Assembly: GCA_036399775.1 (NCBI GenBank)
Contig: DASWMJ010000072.1
Location: forward strand, 1-64,000
Direction of reading: 5' to 3'
From: JADMIH01 sp036399775
GTDB lineage: Bacteria; Chloroflexota; Chloroflexia; QHBQ01; JADMIH01
DNA length: 64,000 nucleotides
The notes below the pieces were generated by a model. It ran no database searches and was not told the origin of the DNA. It was given only the letters and a program-made list of their open reading frames with translations. The stretch's first letter is position 1, and each line of letters begins with the position of its first letter. This document shows positions 33,645 through 42,403 of this stretch, in pieces. The position numbers and the translations under genes were made by a program.

Positions 33645-34271
33645 ATGCTAGCCGGACATTTCGGCCTCGCGGCGGTAGTCAAGTCCCGCCAACCGCAGAT
33701 ACCCCTCTGGGCGCTTATGCTCAGCACCCAACTCCTTGACGTTATCGCCCTGGTGCTCTTCGCGTTCGGCCTCGAAACTTTCACCCCCAAACCGGGCACC
33801 ACGGGCGGCTACGGCAACATCGATATACATGCAGACTACACGCACTCCCTGGTAGGCGCGCTGGCGATAAGCCTGGTAGCGATGCTCGTGACCATGATAC
33901 CCTGGGGCAGACGCAACGGCCTAATCATCGGCGCGATGGTCTTCTCCCATTGGATACTCGACCTGCTGGTACACCGCCCCGATATGCCCATCCTACCGGG
34001 CAACGCGGGCGACCTGCCCCTGCTTGGGCTGGGGCTGTGGAACTTCCAGTGGGTGACTGCGGGCATCGAATTCGCGCTCATATTGGCCGGGGCGTATATG
34101 TACTATCACGCGGCGATGCGCAGCGCGGTCAAAGCCGAGCGCCAGGACGCAAAAGAAGCGAAGGCCACATCCGCGCCCGGCGCTTACCGTCAGCAAGCCC
34201 TCCTCACATCGGTAATTCTGGCCGTCCTCCTGGTCGCCACGCTAGTCGCAGACTTCCTCGGCCTCGGCTAG
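33645..34271 (+). CDS. Metal-dependent hydrolase-like membrane protein
   Basis: The 208-residue product starts at 33645 behind GGAG; the open frame upstream to 33420 crosses a repeat and is not coding. It has about five membrane helices (LWALMLSTQLLDVIALVLFA; LVGALAISLVAMLVTMIPW; a C-terminal pair). The conserved DYTHSLVG and FSHWILDLLVHRPDMP motifs resemble YdjM/DUF457-type membrane hydrolases that coordinate metal through His and Asp. It probably acts on a lipid or wall precursor, but the substrate is unknown. Confidence 0.75.
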   Translation: MLAGHFGLAAVVKSRQPQIPLWALMLSTQLLDVIALVLFAFGLETFTPKPGTTGGYGNIDIHADYTHSLVGALAISLVAMLVTMIPWGRRNGLIIGAMVFSHWILDLLVHRPDMPILPGNAGDLPLLGLGLWNFQWVTAGIEFALILAGAYMYYHAAMRSAVKAERQDAKEAKATSAPGAYRQQALLTSVILAVLLVATLVADFLGLG

Positions 34272-34322
34272 TAGCATTGCGAGCTGTGCTGATATTCCAG
34301 CCACAAACCTCTTATAAAACTA

Positions 34323-34365
34323 AAAAAGCATGAGTTCGGCGCGCCGCGCCGAACTCATGCTTTTT
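34323..34365. terminator. 18-bp hairpin with A/T flanks
   Basis: AAAAAGCATGAGTTCGGC (34323-34340) pairs with its complement (34348-34365), followed by TTATTA. Good bidirectional terminator. Confidence 0.8.
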
Positions 34366-34496
34366 ATTAGTCTTAATCCCCTCTTCCCATGCATGGGGAG
34401 CAGAAGCGATAGGTCAGAGTCCCTGGCACGGGTCGTGCATCAATAGTTAGCGGCGGGGCAATATCGCCGCGCCAGTACGCGTGAAAAGAGGAGCAT

Positions 34497-34934
34497 ATGA
34501 AAGTCAGAGACATAATGACGAAGAACCCGGAAACGGTAGCGCCCGGCACGTCGGTAAGCGACGTTGCCCTCATGATGCGCGACCTTGACGTGGGGATCAT
34601 ACCTGTCGTGAATGATGGCGAGTTGATGGGCGTGATAACCGACCGCGACATCGTTATCCGCGTGGTAGCCTCCGGCCTCAACCCGATTGACGTGGGCGTG
34701 CAGGACTTCCTATCGCCCAACCCGGTGAGCGTATCGCCCGACGACGATGTTGACACCGCACGCGACCTGATGGCCGAGCGCCAGATACGCCGCCTGCTGG
34801 TCACGGACGGCAGCAAGCTGGTAGGCATCCTCTCTATAGGGGATGTCGCAATAAAAGATCAGAGCGACGACTCGGACACCGGCCAGGTGCTCGAAGAGAT
34901 CTCCCAGCCAACCGACTATAACCGCACCACGTAA
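34497..34934 (+). CDS. CBS-pair domain protein
   Basis: The 145-residue protein is two CBS motifs (MKVRDIMTKNPETVAPGTSV; VQDFLSPNPVSVSPDDDV) forming one Bateman module, plus an acidic C-terminal tail. Such proteins bind adenosyl ligands and regulate partners; no partner is adjacent. GAGGAG lies five bases upstream of the ATG. A 26-bp hairpin follows its stop. Confidence 0.9.
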   Translation: MKVRDIMTKNPETVAPGTSVSDVALMMRDLDVGIIPVVNDGELMGVITDRDIVIRVVASGLNPIDVGVQDFLSPNPVSVSPDDDVDTARDLMAERQIRRLLVTDGSKLVGILSIGDVAIKDQSDDSDTGQVLEEISQPTDYNRTT

Positions 34935-34941
34935 TAACCTT

Positions 34942-34996
34942 ATGTAACCAAATCAAAATTGGCCTCCTGAGGAGGCCAATTTTGATTTGGTTACAT
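34942..34996. terminator. 26-bp perfect hairpin
   Basis: Arms 34942-34967 and 34971-34996, loop TGA, core ATTGGCCTCC/GGAGGCCAAT. It separates the convergent CBS and propeller genes. Confidence 0.8.
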
Positions 34997-34997
34997 G

Positions 34998-36011
34998 TTA
35001 TTCTCCCCAGGCGAGGCCGGAGGTAGCGTCTATGTTGGCGTTCTCGGTGAGCCTTTGCACGGTGCCCAGCATCGGGTTGCCTGTTGGACCTGCCTGGATT
35101 TCGCCGCTGTATATATCGAACGAGGCGTCCTTGAGGGAGAGATAAGCCAGCCGGGTGCCGTCCGGCGACCACGCGGGAGAGCGCGATGCGCCGTCTGTGG
35201 TGAGTTGTATGGGCGTGGGGTGGTCTTCCGTCCACTGTTCCGCGTCGGCGGGCACCACGTAGATGTTGTGCTGGCTCCCCTGCCGCATAGTGAAAGCTAT
35301 CCACGCACCGTCCGGCGACCAAGCGGGGTCATACGCGCCCTCTTTAGCGGCTGTTATCTCGGTCCACCTGCCGGTCCCCATATTGAGCGACCATATCTGG
35401 CCGTTGCCTTTATCCGTCACATAGTTGGCGACCGCAATCCTGCTCCCATCAGGCGACCACGAGGGGTCTTCAACGCCCTGGATGCCGTGATTGAGCGACT
35501 CCAACCTGCGCGACCGCGTGCCATTGGGGTCCATTGAAAAGAGGCCGGGGTACTCGGTACCCACATCCGTCACGTATGCTATCCGCTCGCCGTCGGGAGA
35601 CCAGGCGGGCTGCAAGGCCCAGAGCGCCTCAACGTTATAGCCTTGCGCGCCCGTTTCGACGTTAGGGCGATTTTCGGTGAGGGCCACAGTTTGGGCGGGG
35701 TCGGTTACGTCGAGCCTGTAAAGGTCGGAGAAGCCTTCGTCCAGGCGGGTGTAGACAATCTGTGTGCCGTCGGGGGAGAAAGCGGGTTGGGCGTCGCGCT
35801 TGTCGGATGCGTCCTTAGGGCCGTTCGTCAGCTGGCGCTGGTCGCCAGCCGCATAGAGCCAGATGCTCCCCGCCCGCACGTAAGCGATCTTGCCCACCAC
35901 ATCAGCCCCGCCCACCGGACCCGCCACAGGCGGAATACCCCGGCCAGCATAGCCGAATCCAACCAGGAGCATCACCCCCAGCGCCAGCACAACCACAACC
36001 TTCTTGACCAC
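34998..36011 (-). CDS. TolB/WD40-like beta-propeller exported protein
   Basis: The 337-residue product has a signal or anchor segment (VVVVLALGVMLLVGFGYAG) and six PD40 units with the signature PAWSPDGxRIAY or PSWSPDGSRIAV. This is the TolB/DPP-like beta-propeller fold; in the absence of a Tol-Pal system it is probably a surface sensor or scaffolding protein. It is monocistronic, closed by the 26-bp hairpin. Confidence 0.85.
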   Translation of the reverse strand: MVKKVVVVLALGVMLLVGFGYAGRGIPPVAGPVGGADVVGKIAYVRAGSIWLYAAGDQRQLTNGPKDASDKRDAQPAFSPDGTQIVYTRLDEGFSDLYRLDVTDPAQTVALTENRPNVETGAQGYNVEALWALQPAWSPDGERIAYVTDVGTEYPGLFSMDPNGTRSRRLESLNHGIQGVEDPSWSPDGSRIAVANYVTDKGNGQIWSLNMGTGRWTEITAAKEGAYDPAWSPDGAWIAFTMRQGSQHNIYVVPADAEQWTEDHPTPIQLTTDGASRSPAWSPDGTRLAYLSLKDASFDIYSGEIQAGPTGNPMLGTVQRLTENANIDATSGLAWGE

Positions 36012-36030
36012 GCGCCCCCTCTTTTTGTTA

Positions 36031-36109
36031 GTTGTGAGTTTTGAGTGCTGAGTTTTGAGTTACCTGTTCCGGTGAAATCAACTCAAAATTCAAAATTCAT
36101 AACTCAAAA
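36031..36109. repeat. TGAGTTT-type heptad repeats, partly inverted
   Basis: Degenerate GAGTTTTGAGT and CTCAAAATTCAAAATTCATAACTC runs fill the gap between the propeller and FemAB genes. Confidence 0.6.
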
Positions 36110-37354
36110 TTACCCCAGGTTTGCGCCTCGCCAGCGCATCCATACTTTGTAGAGTAGAGGGTTGTAGACATAGTCGTACGCGCCTGGATACTCTATCTCG
36201 CGGCCACCGAAGCCCTTCTTGAACCAGTATACACCACGCAGGCCGGAGCGTGCATTGATTGGGGAAACCTCGCCTTCACCCGCTTCGTCGGTGGGCGCGT
36301 CGGGTATCCCCCAGAAGTCGTAGCGCGCGCAGCCATGCTCCTTTGCCCACTTGACCGCCTCCCATTGGAGAAGATAATTGGGCATGTGCTCGCGCCCCCG
36401 GTTGGCGGATGCGCCATACATGTAGATAACTTCGCCCCCGAACCTGAGCGCGAGCAGGCCCGCTACCGGCCCCTGTGCGCGCTCTGCTTCGTCGGGGTGC
36501 TCCGCAAGCAGCACAAGCACGCTGTTATCGCCCTCCGGCCCAAACGTGCGCCAGAGTTGCTCGTAATAAGGGAAGGTGTGGATTCCGAACTCATCGCGGT
36601 CACCCGTTACCTCCAACAAACTATAGAACGTGCGGAGGTCATCGAGAGTTTCGGCGCGGCGCACCTGCACCCCACGACGCCCCGCCAGCCGGAGGTTGTA
36701 GCGCGTCTTCGGCTTCATCTCTTTGAGCAGGTCGTCCTCGCTCCTGTCTATATCCAGGACGATGGTGCGCGCGGGTTGCAGGCGGCCCGAAGGTCGGAAG
36801 CCAAGCGCCTGCATGTCGCGGTCTACGTCTTCCCTCGTCTCATGCTCGTCCAGGGAAATATCCGGCTCAACCTTGAGGAAGATCGCACCCCGTCTACGCG
36901 CCTCGGCATGTACCCGCTGCCAGAACACCCGCATGGCTCGACCCGACAACCCATTGAAAATAGCATCTATCTCTGATCCCTGCCCCCTGATCCCTGACCC
37001 CTGATCCCTGCCCCCTAACCCCTGACCCCTATTCCATACAGGCCCACGCGGCATATAAGCAATAGAAACGGGCAGAGGGACCCTGGGCACGGAGCGAAAG
37101 AGGACCTGGCCGCAGATAGAGGGACCGCGCATAGATCCGTGTTCGCCTAACATCAAGCGGAATGTGGACCAGCCGGAAGCCTTCTTGAATTCGCCCCAGC
37201 GCCACGACTGCAGGAGTCCCCCACCCCGTTCGATAACTGCCCGGTCCCAATCCGAGGCGCGCGTGGAGACCGAGGCTATATAGCCTTCTCTCTCGGAGTG
37301 CGCCTGGCCCACAGGGGCCTGTGCTGAAGTGGTTGGCGCGCCGCCTTTACTCAT
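36110..37354 (-). CDS. FemAB-like peptidoglycan aminoacyltransferase with heptad-array insert
   Basis: The 414-residue protein has two GNAT-like folds typical of FemABX (SWRWGEFKKASGW near the N-terminus; MKPKTRYNLRLAGRRGV at the linker; YMYGASANRGREHMPNYLLQWEA and GVYWFKKGFGG in the C-terminal half). FemABX enzymes use aminoacyl-tRNA to add residues to lipid II cross-bridges. Residues about 107-128 (GQGLGGRDQGSG...) are encoded by nine heptad units at 36973-37035, exactly 63 bases or 21 codons. The start overlaps the end of the NYN gene by eight bases, so translation is coupled. Confidence 0.85.
   Translation of the reverse strand: MSKGGAPTTSAQAPVGQAHSEREGYIASVSTRASDWDRAVIERGGGLLQSWRWGEFKKASGWSTFRLMLGEHGSMRGPSICGQVLFRSVPRVPLPVSIAYMPRGPVWNRGQGLGGRDQGSGIRGQGSEIDAIFNGLSGRAMRVFWQRVHAEARRRGAIFLKVEPDISLDEHETREDVDRDMQALGFRPSGRLQPARTIVLDIDRSEDDLLKEMKPKTRYNLRLAGRRGVQVRRAETLDDLRTFYSLLEVTGDRDEFGIHTFPYYEQLWRTFGPEGDNSVLVLLAEHPDEAERAQGPVAGLLALRFGGEVIYMYGASANRGREHMPNYLLQWEAVKWAKEHGCARYDFWGIPDAPTDEAGEGEVSPINARSGLRGVYWFKKGFGGREIEYPGAYDYVYNPLLYKVWMRWRGANLG
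36973..37035. repeat. Nine-unit heptad array inside the FemAB frame
   Basis: Units CTGATCC, CTGCCCC, CTGATCC, CTGACCC, CTGATCC, CTGCCCC, CTAACCC, CTGACCC and a degenerate CTATTCC: 63 bases in frame. Confidence 0.85.
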
Positions 37355-38201
37355 CGTCCCCGGATGCGCCGTTCAGCGACTTCGGACGGGCAAGCGGGAT
37401 CGAGTGAACGTCGCTGCAAGGCTCGGCGTCGGGCAGCATGAATTCGTCGTGCGTGGCGAAGTCGTACGCCATAGGCTGCACGCCGTTCTCCTGGGTTTCC
37501 ATGACGGTCTGCTGGCGAACCTCCCCCCGCTCCCAGTAGTGGGTCTGCTGCGTGCGCTCTACCGGGCCGCGTCCACGCTCGCGCTCCTTCTCGCCCGATA
37601 GACGCTCTGCGCCGGGCAGGCCATAGGTGGCGCTGTACCTGTACGCGCTATAGGTGTAGATGCTACGGTTGTCGCCTGGGGGCTGGATGGGGCGCAGGTG
37701 TACGCCTGGGCCGGACGGTGCGTTGCGGAAGATGCCGGTGAGCGAGCAAATCTCGGTGAAGTGGTCGGCCACTTCTATCAAATCGTTGGAGGTGCTGATG
37801 CCGAAGCCTATCACTTCGCAGCGCACACCTTTCATCTGTACGGCTTCGATCAGGCGCACGAAATCGCCATCCCCGCTGACTATCACCACCACGTCCAGGT
37901 TCTCCGAGTGCAACATTATGTCAACTGCCATCTCTATGTCGAGGTTGGCCTTGATGCGCCCGCCCTCGTACTTGTGTATGTCTTTGCAGATCACCTTGTA
38001 GCCGTTGGCCCGGAGGAAATCTATAAATTTGCGCTGGTTGGGGTTCTCAGGGTCTACGCCGGTGTAGGCAGAGGCCCGTATGAGGTCCCGCCCCGCGACC
38101 GCATGCTCCAGCAGGCGACAGTAATTGACTTCCACCCCGGCGGACTTGGCCGAGTAAAAGAGGTTAGACACGTCTACAAAGACGCCCACATTATGTGACA
38201 T
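37347..38201 (-). CDS. NYN (LabA/DUF88-like) nuclease-fold protein
   Basis: The 284-residue protein opens with a PIN-like NYN domain (1-165): GVFVDVSNLFYSAK with the catalytic Asp, LDIEMAVDIM, VVIVSGDGDFVRLI with two further Asp, and VIGFGISTSNDLIEVADHF. NYN domains cleave RNA. The C-terminal ~120 residues are Arg/Glu/Gln-rich and probably disordered or RNA-binding. A GGGAG site precedes the ATG. The 3' end overlaps femAB by eight bases, linking an RNase-like protein to an aminoacyl-tRNA-using enzyme. Confidence 0.88.
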   Translation of the reverse strand: MSHNVGVFVDVSNLFYSAKSAGVEVNYCRLLEHAVAGRDLIRASAYTGVDPENPNQRKFIDFLRANGYKVICKDIHKYEGGRIKANLDIEMAVDIMLHSENLDVVVIVSGDGDFVRLIEAVQMKGVRCEVIGFGISTSNDLIEVADHFTEICSLTGIFRNAPSGPGVHLRPIQPPGDNRSIYTYSAYRYSATYGLPGAERLSGEKERERGRGPVERTQQTHYWERGEVRQQTVMETQENGVQPMAYDFATHDEFMLPDAEPCSDVHSIPLARPKSLNGASGDDE

Positions 38202-38261
38202 TATCTTATCTCCCTGCTTCCATTAGTTTTATATATCTATGTGCGAAAGCTGTATAGGGGC

Positions 38262-38291
38262 ATTATACCTTAAGAATTGGTGAAAAGTGAA
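38262..38291 (-). promoter_or_regulatory. Promoter of the NYN-FemAB unit
   Basis: On the minus strand TTCACT (38286-38291), 18 bases, TATAAT (38262-38267). Confidence 0.6.
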
Positions 38292-38361
38292 GCGGGGCGC
38301 AAAACGTAAAACGTGATGCAAATTGAGGCATACTATTGAGAGTAACGGACCCCCTCCCCCG

Positions 38362-38565
38362 TGCCATTCTGAGTACAGCACTAACAAAGAAATGTCTGCG
38401 TAGGGGCGACCCGGTGGGTCGCCCCTACGCAGACATTTTATTCCTGGACATAACTTTGTTAGTGCTGTACTGAGCGCAGCGAAGAATCTCGTCCCTCGCA
38501 TACCCTCTTGCCTATGCGCTACCCCAGCCTGGTACTCGAGAAGCGACATTCTTCACTGCGTTCAG
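38362..38565. repeat. Palindromic repeat family A, copy 3, interrupted
   Basis: The left arm (GTGCCATTCTGAG) is separated from its continuation (CTGAGCGCAGCGAAGAATCT) by an inserted element at 38374-38469. The right arm ends near 38565. The rest of the 38202-38669 gap holds a small family C core (about 38593-38620) and no gene. Confidence 0.8.
38374..38469. mobile_element. 96-bp MITE nested in family A repeat, 5-bp target duplication
   Basis: 16-bp terminal inverted repeats TACAGCACTAACAAAG and CTTTGTTAGTGCTGTA. CTGAG is present on both sides (38369-38373 and 38470-38474), matching the family A consensus once. Inside is a 23-bp perfect hairpin (38390-38412 and 38416-38438) carrying the family C core. 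Confidence 0.85.
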
Positions 38566-38669
38566 CCCTTCACTAAGGAAATTTTGTCAGTGTAGGGGCG
38601 AGGCATGCCTCGCCCCGCCCCACCACCCAAACTTCCTGTACTCCTTTGCGATATAGCATCTCCAACGAA

Positions 38670-39524
38670 CTAAAGGCTGGAATCTTCGGCGAGGAAGGCG
38701 AGGACGACTCTGTTGTGCTCCTGCGGATTATGGTTGTTCAGGACATGGGCGGCGTTGGAGATCAAGGCTTGCCGGGCATTGGGGATGCACCGCGCCAACT
38801 CGTCGTTGATGAGATAGTACATGCGGGGACTGTGCTCGCCGCGCATCAGTAGCGTGGGGGCTTCAATTCGGGCGGCGTCCTCGCAGGTCAGGTCGGGCAT
38901 GTGCGTGCGCTTATCGGTCTTGGTGGCGACGCTCAATTCCAGGGCATTTTTCATCATCTCTTCGCGCACGCGAGGGGAGAGAGCGTCGAACGCGCCCTTG
39001 CCCACAGCGCCCTCGATGAAGAGCCGCACGCCTCCTTCGAGATCCCCGCCGGCGAACGCCTGCCCAGCAGGTACCCAGGCGTCGCGCATGAAAACCTCCA
39101 ACAACACGTCCCCTCCCGGCAGGCGTGGGAGCATGGGCTGAACGGGCGGCTCCGCGAGTGAGAGCGTGCGTACCAGGCCGGGATGATTCAGCGCCAATAA
39201 GAGCGATATATAAGCGCCGTAGGAGTTGGCGACTATATGCGTGGGGCCAAGCTCAAGGGCCGTTATGAAGGCGGCCATGTCTTGCATATGTAGCATCATA
39301 TCAGCCGCAACGTAATCTCCTGTCCAGGGGTTGGGGTAATGCCCGCGACGGCTGTACGAGACGGCACGGTAACGCCGGGAGAATGGCTCCATCTGCGCCG
39401 ACCAGCTACGGAAATCGCCCAGGCCCCCATGCACGAAGAGCACAGGCTCTCCCTCGCCTTGCTCCACGTAATGCAGCAGCGTGCCGTTCACTTCTATGCC
39501 CTTGGGGTGGGCGCGGTCCCGCAT
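38670..39524 (-). CDS. Alpha/beta hydrolase
   Basis: The 284-residue protein has the classic fold: VLFVHGGLGDFRSW (oxyanion region), VANSYGAYISLLLAL with Ser in the GxSxG-like elbow (here A-N-S-Y-G), APTLLMRGEHSP (acid region) and SNAAHVLNNHNP with the catalytic His. It is related to haloalkane dehalogenase/peroxidase-type hydrolases; the substrate is unknown. It has no signal peptide and no operon partner. Confidence 0.85.
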   Translation of the reverse strand: MRDRAHPKGIEVNGTLLHYVEQGEGEPVLFVHGGLGDFRSWSAQMEPFSRRYRAVSYSRRGHYPNPWTGDYVAADMMLHMQDMAAFITALELGPTHIVANSYGAYISLLLALNHPGLVRTLSLAEPPVQPMLPRLPGGDVLLEVFMRDAWVPAGQAFAGGDLEGGVRLFIEGAVGKGAFDALSPRVREEMMKNALELSVATKTDKRTHMPDLTCEDAARIEAPTLLMRGEHSPRMYYLINDELARCIPNARQALISNAAHVLNNHNPQEHNRVVLAFLAEDSSL

Positions 39525-39553
39525 TGGCTGGCTCCTGCCGAGTATATCAATTA

Positions 39554-39610
39554 ACGTGTAAATACCGGCAATCTAACCGCTGAGGGGTTAGATTGCCGGT
39601 ATTTATACGT
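39554..39610. terminator. 25-bp hairpin
   Basis: ACGTGTAAATACCGGCAATC... (39554-39578) pairs with 39586-39610 with one mismatch; it follows the metalloprotease gene on the minus strand. Confidence 0.75.
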
Positions 39611-39634
39611 CATTGGATGCGACAAACCACGCCC

Positions 39635-42403
39635 CTACCGGCGGGCCTCACAGATAGGATAGAAAGTGTTGGCTACTATCTTGGAGGTCTGCCCCCTGGT
39701 GGCGTTGTTGTTCGGGCGGAAGTAAGGCTTGCCCGTGTTGCACGGCTCGCCGGTGCCGCCGCAAGGGTAGCCGCTCATGATGCCTCTCGAGGCAAGACGC
39801 TCTATCCATAGGTGGAAGGTGTTCGAGGAAGGCACGTCCTCGAAGGTCTGCCCTGTCTGCGGATCGTTGTAGTCCGCCGCTTGAGAGACGATCTTGGAGA
39901 TTTGCCCTCGTGTAGCGTTAGCATTTGGCCGGAAGTACGGCTTGCCACTACCGCACGGCTCTGACACCCCACCGCATGGATACCCACCGATGATACCCCT
40001 GCCCGCCATCCTCTCGATATAAGGATAGAAGGTGTTGGTGGTGGGCACGTCCTCGAAGGTCTGCCCGCTCGCAGGCTCGTTGAAGCCCGCCGAGTTAGCC
40101 ACAATCTTCGACAACTGCCCGCGTGTGATGTTGTTGTTCGGGCGGAATGTGTTGTCAGAGTAGCCCCCCATGATACCCCGGCAGGCAAGGCACCGTATAT
40201 GCGAGTAGAAGGTGTTGTTGGCAGGCACATCTGTGAACTGCGCGGAGCACGCTGTAACGGTAGGGCTGGCCGCCGTAGTGGGTATGCCGGATGTGGCGGT
40301 AGTGCTGGGCTGCGCCGTAGCGGAAGGCATTACCGTGCTGGTAGATGTGCTCGTGGCCGGGGTGCCCAGGACTGGCGTGCTGGTTGTTGTGCGAGTGGGC
40401 GTTTCGGTGGGCGGGGTGCCCGTCGGTGTCGCGCCCAGCGTTATGGTGAAATTGACATCCGACATGTCGAAGAAGATGTTGCTCGCGCACGAGACCTGCA
40501 CGCGGGCCTGGTTTGTGGCTACATTGGGCACGGTGATTAGCTCTATCCCGTCGTTGGCGGTGCCTTCGGCCAGGATTATACCGAAGGAATGCCCGCCGTC
40601 CGTTGACAGGGTTACGTCTACGGTGCCGCAGCTAACGGGTGCCATGTTCGTATTGGCGACGGCCCACACGACGTTCTCCGGGGTATTGCCTTGCCACGTC
40701 AGGGCTACATTGGGCGCGGTTACGCGGAAAGGCCCGGCGCTTGTGGTCGAAGTAATCTCCACCGTATCGTACTCCACACCGCCCCCGCCAGCGCGGTTGT
40801 CCCGCACGGTCATCCTGAAGGTAAGATTGCGGTTGGTCGCGGGCAGCGCCTCTCCAAAAGTGGTCGTGTTGCTAATAATGTCGGTGAGCCTGGGGAAGAC
40901 GCGAGTCGTGGTGGTGAGGGGCACGAATGAACGGAAGATGGCCCGCGTGCCGTCGTCGGTGTTGGGTGGGGACTGCGCGCCCGCATCAAGCTCCTCCCAG
41001 ATGTAGGTGAGCGCGTCGCCGTCGGGGTCAGATGCCGCGCCCGTCAGCTTGAATGGCGTGCTGATCGGTATCGTATAGCCCGGACCCGCGTCAACCAGGG
41101 GAGCATTATTGCCCGTGTTGCTCTGGACGGCGCAGGAATTACCCCCGCCGTTGACCGTGAACTCAACTATCTCATCGTAGCTCCCGACGTGGAAGATGGG
41201 GTCGCTGTGCGGCTGCAAGTCCTCCGAGCCGCAGATGCCCGCGTAGGCCATGATGGTAGAGCCGCTGCCCGGCTCGTACGCTGTGGGGCCATTGCGGTTG
41301 CCGCCCCCGCACGAGCCTGTGGTGCCGTTGAAGGTGTGGTTCCCGCCGAACTGGTGGCCCATCTCGTGGGCCACGTAGTCAATATCGAAGGGATCGCCTA
41401 CGGGCGCGGAACTGCCCGTTACGCCCTCCGCCTTCTCGGCGATACTACATACAACCCCCAGGCCCGCCACGCCCCCGCCGCCCGTGCTAAATACGTGCCC
41501 GATGTCGTAGTTGGTCGGGCCGATCATCACGTCTAGATTGGCCTGGTTCTGGAAGAGCATGGCGAAGCCGTCTTCGTTGGTGTAAGGGTCGGTGGTGGGA
41601 TCGGTGTATACAACGGTATCGTTGTTCGGCACGAGTATCATCCTCACCGCGACCTCGCGCTCGTACACCCCAACCACCCGGTTCATGCTCGTGACGATAG
41701 CGGCCATTGCCGACGCGACCGTGCCCCCGTGGAAGGCTGTGTACTCGCCCGTAGCCGCCACGACCAGCCGGTAAGTGCGGAGCACCGGGCCGGAAGGTAT
41801 GTCCGTAGATTTGGAACCACCCTGCGAGGGCAAGTCCAGGTCAACCCCAAGCTCGGTAAAGGCTTTATCGGAGGGCCGGGTGAAATCGCGCCTGTAGTAG
41901 CTGATGTAGTGTGCAGTATCCCCATCGCTGTAGGGGTCAATGTAGACGGTGCCCTTAGCGGACAGGATCAGCGCGTGGAACCCGGCAGGCGTGCGGTCAA
42001 AGCGCACTACGGCAGTGAGTTCGTCAATACCCTGGCCCAGGTAAGTCTTGATCTGAGGGTACCGAGCAGCAAGAGCGGATGCCATGATAGGGGCTTCCAC
42101 CACCCTGAAGGCGCTGAAGCTGCCATCCGGCATGGGCAGCGTCAGGGCGATGCCGTTGTTCCTGGCGGCGTAATTCTCAAGCGGCACCTGCGCGAGTTTG
42201 GCTGTAAGGGCAGCGGAGTCGAGCGCCAGGGTGCGATATTTCTCCGGCACGATGCGGCGCGCGCCCCTCACGTTGATAGACGCTTCGCTCACATCGCGCC
42301 ATATTTTGTCGGAGGTCTGGGCTGCCGACAGGGCGGACCCACCCAGCAAGCCCAGGGCTACGAGCATAGCCACCAAGAGCATGAGTTTAATACGAGTAAG
42401 CAT
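39635..42403 (-). CDS. Surface reprolysin-like zinc metalloprotease with three SLH domains
   Basis: I set the start at the ATG at 42403, behind AAGGAGG with nine bases spacing; the frame is open to 42526. The 922-residue product has a signal peptide (MLTRIKLMLLVAMLVALGLL), a propeptide-like region with YFQ-free MLTLPMPDG segments, and a catalytic domain with the full zinc motif HEMGHQFGGNHTF plus a later Met in TIMAYAGICG. Beta-sandwich modules follow (about 460-690), one PKD-like (NNAPLVDAGPGYTI, DPDGDALTYIWEELD). A Thr/Pro/Ser linker precedes three Cys-bearing SLH domains (YPCGG..EPC). It is probably a wall-anchored secreted protease. Confidence 0.92.
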   Translation of the reverse strand: MLTRIKLMLLVAMLVALGLLGGSALSAAQTSDKIWRDVSEASINVRGARRIVPEKYRTLALDSAALTAKLAQVPLENYAARNNGIALTLPMPDGSFSAFRVVEAPIMASALAARYPQIKTYLGQGIDELTAVVRFDRTPAGFHALILSAKGTVYIDPYSDGDTAHYISYYRRDFTRPSDKAFTELGVDLDLPSQGGSKSTDIPSGPVLRTYRLVVAATGEYTAFHGGTVASAMAAIVTSMNRVVGVYEREVAVRMILVPNNDTVVYTDPTTDPYTNEDGFAMLFQNQANLDVMIGPTNYDIGHVFSTGGGGVAGLGVVCSIAEKAEGVTGSSAPVGDPFDIDYVAHEMGHQFGGNHTFNGTTGSCGGGNRNGPTAYEPGSGSTIMAYAGICGSEDLQPHSDPIFHVGSYDEIVEFTVNGGGNSCAVQSNTGNNAPLVDAGPGYTIPISTPFKLTGAASDPDGDALTYIWEELDAGAQSPPNTDDGTRAIFRSFVPLTTTTRVFPRLTDIISNTTTFGEALPATNRNLTFRMTVRDNRAGGGGVEYDTVEITSTTSAGPFRVTAPNVALTWQGNTPENVVWAVANTNMAPVSCGTVDVTLSTDGGHSFGIILAEGTANDGIELITVPNVATNQARVQVSCASNIFFDMSDVNFTITLGATPTGTPPTETPTRTTTSTPVLGTPATSTSTSTVMPSATAQPSTTATSGIPTTAASPTVTACSAQFTDVPANNTFYSHIRCLACRGIMGGYSDNTFRPNNNITRGQLSKIVANSAGFNEPASGQTFEDVPTTNTFYPYIERMAGRGIIGGYPCGGVSEPCGSGKPYFRPNANATRGQISKIVSQAADYNDPQTGQTFEDVPSSNTFHLWIERLASRGIMSGYPCGGTGEPCNTGKPYFRPNNNATRGQTSKIVANTFYPICEARR

